Assembly: GCA_965372015.1 (NCBI GenBank)
Contig: CBDVAP010000032.1
Span: 1-23,937, forward strand
Reading direction: 5' to 3'
Source: JACZSB01 sp965372015
GTDB taxonomy: Bacteria > Fidelibacterota > Marinisomatia > SCGC-AAA003-L08 > TS1B11
DNA length: 23,937 bases
Of this stretch, positions 21,532 through 23,937 are shown in pieces. Every line of letters starts with the position of its first letter. Within the stretch, counting starts at the first letter, position 1. The notes beneath the pieces were generated by a model. The model made no database searches, was not told where the DNA came from, and was given only the letters and a program-made list of their open reading frames with translations. The position numbers were made by a program, and so were the translations under genes.

Positions 21532-22970
21532 AAGCGCTGATCGTCCTGGGAGCATCCATGCTACTGGCCGGCTGCCTCGAGCGTATGCAGCTGCCCGATA
21601 CCGCCGACCTGGGGGCCGGGAGTTTCGGCGCGGGAGATACTACCTACCTACCGGTGTCGCCGGTCTGGGGATCGGAACTGGGCCTGGTGGCGCCGGTGGA
21701 AGTGTCCATCTCCCATGCCCAGCAGATTTTCGTGGCAGATACGGGCGTTCCCGATATCGCCGTATTCAGCCAGTACGGTGAACGGCTGGACCTGAGCCTG
21801 AGCGATACCATCTTCACGACCTTGGACATTGGTAGTATCAGCCCCAATTTCCGGCCCATGGACCTGGACATCGACGGCCGGCTGAACTTGCTGATCATCG
21901 ACGGGTCAAACAAGGTCTACCGCTGGAATCAGTTCTGGAATATAAAGGGAATAGATTCTGTGGCCACCGAAATACTGTTTCAGCACCGGGAGACGGGGGA
22001 TTTCCAGTGGGTGGACACCGATTCACCCTTTATCTACACGTTGATGTCGTCCCCGGAGTGGTACGCCCGACTGGACAGCAGCCATTATATCTTCGATCAA
22101 GCCATTATTGATTCGCTGCTTTATCCACATGTATTTCTGGATATGGCCTCGTCGATAAATGAGGATCTGGACATTTTTCGCCAATCGCAGCGGACCACCT
22201 TCTCCGCCATCAGCGCCGGTAGGTTGGGTGATATGTTTTTCTATGCCGCCGATTCCTATCGCGACCGTCTGATAATTGGTTTTCTGATGCGTAACGGGGC
22301 GGTCAAGCTGGGCAACGGCGAAACCTATTTCACCCATATCGGGCTCTATGCCGGCAGCCCATATCAGGAAGGTACCGGCGCCGGCTATCTCAACCAACCC
22401 ACCGGCCTGGATGTAGACGCCTTCGGCAACATCTACTATTCGCAGCTGGGTGAACAAATGTACGTTCACTCTGTATGGCCCGTTTTCGATCCTAGTAACC
22501 CTTCCCGCTTCGAACTGAATATTCACGACATCATGGACCCCGGGCAGTATTCCGGGCCCTTTGATGTGGCGGTGGATATGAACCAGATGATCTACGTAGC
22601 GAATACCGGGGCGCGGGAAGTGCTGGTATTTAACGGCGCCGGCCAATTTTTCCGCAAGGCCGGCATACAGAAGATCATCGTGGATACCACCCTGTGGGTA
22701 CCCACTGACCCCATTATCGTACCGCTGGACACCACACTATGGATCAATGATTCCACCCAGGTGGATACTATCCTATACGTCGTCATCGGGACCGATTCGG
22801 CCCTGGTGGACACCTTCGTATTTCGGGAAATCCACGGGGAGTTGAAGAACCCGATTTCAGTGGACGTGGACGACCAGGGAGTGATCTACATCTGCGACCC
22901 TGACCAGTCCAGTGTCCTGCGCTACAAATTATCAACTTCTTTCGATGAAGACCAGGTTCCCCAGAACTGA
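21528..22970 (+). CDS. Beta-propeller (NHL-like) lipoprotein
   Basis: 480 residues. A perfect lipobox, LLAGC, puts the lipidated Cys at residue 16. The body has repeated blocks of NHL/SMP-30-like blades: 'QQIFVADTGVPDIAVFSQYG', 'PFDVAVDMNQMIYVANTGAR' with 'EVLVFNGAGQFFRKAG', and 'PISVDVDDQGVIYICDPDQS' with 'SVLRYKLS'. A short threonine-rich stretch near 390-420 repeats 'DTTLW'. NHL propellers bind partners or ligands, and no enzyme residues are seen. It probably sits on the outer membrane next to the TonB receptor and PorV-like protein. The ATG overlaps the PorV-like stop (ATGA), and its own TGA overlaps the next ATG, so it depends on translational coupling, as no good ribosome site is visible. 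Blade number and true fold need structure prediction. Confidence 0.8.
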   Translation: MKALIVLGASMLLAGCLERMQLPDTADLGAGSFGAGDTTYLPVSPVWGSELGLVAPVEVSISHAQQIFVADTGVPDIAVFSQYGERLDLSLSDTIFTTLDIGSISPNFRPMDLDIDGRLNLLIIDGSNKVYRWNQFWNIKGIDSVATEILFQHRETGDFQWVDTDSPFIYTLMSSPEWYARLDSSHYIFDQAIIDSLLYPHVFLDMASSINEDLDIFRQSQRTTFSAISAGRLGDMFFYAADSYRDRLIIGFLMRNGAVKLGNGETYFTHIGLYAGSPYQEGTGAGYLNQPTGLDVDAFGNIYYSQLGEQMYVHSVWPVFDPSNPSRFELNIHDIMDPGQYSGPFDVAVDMNQMIYVANTGAREVLVFNGAGQFFRKAGIQKIIVDTTLWVPTDPIIVPLDTTLWINDSTQVDTILYVVIGTDSALVDTFVFREIHGELKNPISVDVDDQGVIYICDPDQSSVLRYKLSTSFDEDQVPQN

Positions 22971-23937
22971 TGAGTAGCACCTGCACCCCTGGCATCCGCT
23001 GGAGCGGCCTGTGGGCCCTGGGGCTGGCACTATTACAGCCGGCCGCGGCCCAGGTGCCGGATGATTACAAGCAGTACACCTCAATTAACCAGATGGGGAT
23101 TGGACTGACCAACTTCGGTGTGCTGGGCAACGGTTATGAACTCATTGATGGCCAGGAGCAACCCTCCGGCCAGTACAAGCAGCATTCCCAGGTGCTGCGG
23201 GAACAGGTGGAGCATTTTTCCTACGCCGGACTGTGGGTCGGGGGCATTGTGAGTGGACAGCCCCGGGTCTCTACCTCCATCATCGATGGCTCATTCGAGT
23301 CCGAGGAGGCGGGCTTCGAGTACCGGCCGCTGGCCCCTTTAACTATTAAATCATCCTTAACCTCTGACCGTTACTATAATCCTACAGCCGTTTCGCATCA
23401 GGACTTCACTACCCGCTATACTGACGTCTTCCCGCCTGAGGCCCCTATCCCGGAGCACACGCCCCTGGGCATTGAAGTCACCCAGCGCACCTACGCCTGG
23501 GACTTTTCCTTCGCCGATGCTTTCGTGATCTTCGAATACACCATCGTGAATGTGAACCTCGCGGATACCATCGGCAATATCTATGCCGGTATCTGGATGG
23601 ATGCCTCCATTGCCAATATGAATTATACCAGCGAGTACGAGCCGGGCGGCGGGTTCACCTGGTACGATAATCTGGATGGCTTCGACGAAACTGTTGATGC
23701 CCAGGGCTTCTCCCGCTATTTGAGTTACCAATACGACGAAGACGGTGACGACGGTTGGGCGGAGTCCTACATAACACTCAAGACCTTGGGCGGCACCGTC
23801 CCCCAGCCGTACTTGAAGTCCTATTTCACTCAGTGGGTCTGGACCAGCTCCAATAATTCCGACTACCCCGATTATAATCTGGCCCTGACGGATCCGGAGC
23901 GATATAACCAGCTTTCAACACCTGCTATCAAGCACTT
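22970..23937 (+). CDS. Large secreted protein of unknown function (right end cut off)
   Basis: The reading frame is open from the ATG at 22970, which overlaps the preceding stop, to the window edge (about 322 residues). Residues 1-25 are a signal peptide with a cut near 'PAAAQV'. The block 'FSYAGLWVGGIVSGQPRVST' resembles the start of large secreted proteins known from FCB lineages. Further on, 'YAWDFSFADAFVIFEYTIVN' and 'NIYAGIWMDASIANMNYTSEYEPGGG' fit beta-rich extracellular repeats. No C-terminal sorting domain can be judged, as the end is missing. As last visible gene of the operon it is the most likely cargo or surface product of the receptor/PorV-like pair, by inference from gene order alone. 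Function unknown. Confidence 0.8.
   Translation, partial: MSSTCTPGIRWSGLWALGLALLQPAAAQVPDDYKQYTSINQMGIGLTNFGVLGNGYELIDGQEQPSGQYKQHSQVLREQVEHFSYAGLWVGGIVSGQPRVSTSIIDGSFESEEAGFEYRPLAPLTIKSSLTSDRYYNPTAVSHQDFTTRYTDVFPPEAPIPEHTPLGIEVTQRTYAWDFSFADAFVIFEYTIVNVNLADTIGNIYAGIWMDASIANMNYTSEYEPGGGFTWYDNLDGFDETVDAQGFSRYLSYQYDEDGDDGWAESYITLKTLGGTVPQPYLKSYFTQWVWTSSNNSDYPDYNLALTDPERYNQLSTPAIKH

Overview
The window looks like a chromosomal piece of a Gram-negative bacterium of the Fibrobacteres-Chlorobi-Bacteroidetes (FCB) superphylum, probably an uncultured lineage such as Marinimicrobia, Calditrichota or KSB1. This placement is inferred from protein types, not from a marker gene: two TonB-dependent receptors with an N-terminal carboxypeptidase-regulatory-like domain, a PorV/PorQ-type outer-membrane protein, a DUF5916 barrel protein, several lipoproteins, and the 'GLWVGGIV' type of large secreted protein. 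The DNA is GC-rich. I see no phage, transposase, CRISPR array or rRNA.

Layout. Positions 1-4277 are on the minus strand: an M1 aminopeptidase with a lipoprotein-like N-terminus (2334-4277), a CBM9-like lipoprotein (1450-2247), and the N-terminal part of a TonB-dependent receptor (1-1193, cut by the window edge). Divergent from these are a small cupin (4464-4826) and a class III nucleotide cyclase fused to a DUF4242 (SCO4226-like) domain (5072-5896). The cyclase lies between two imperfect 43-44 nt direct repeats. A tRNA-Asn(GTT) sits at 6138-6210 on the minus strand, next to hairpin-rich dispersed repeats. From 6325 to 10683 on the minus strand are a HEAT-repeat protein, an HD-GYP c-di-GMP phosphodiesterase and a DUF5916 outer-membrane protein. 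A lone geranylgeranyl-reductase-type flavoprotein follows on the plus strand (10903-12135). Then comes a 290-nt mosaic of 7-nt and 9-nt tandem repeats. Three minus-strand genes follow: an unrecognised helical protein, a winged-helix/Cys-rich/ferredoxin protein and a HAD hydrolase.

The most striking block is the plus-strand operon from 16035 to the right edge. A good sigma70-like promoter (15865-15893) precedes five genes joined by 1-4 nt start/stop overlaps: a lipoprotein with FN3-like modules and a GATase-like fold, a TonB-dependent receptor, a PorV/PorQ-like barrel, a beta-propeller lipoprotein and a large secreted protein (truncated by the window). Every product carries an export signal, so the operon encodes one envelope or secretion assembly. 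Its substrate is unknown, and it is the best candidate here for an undescribed system.

Signalling genes are well represented (cyclase, HD-GYP), but nothing in the sequence ties them to the envelope operon.
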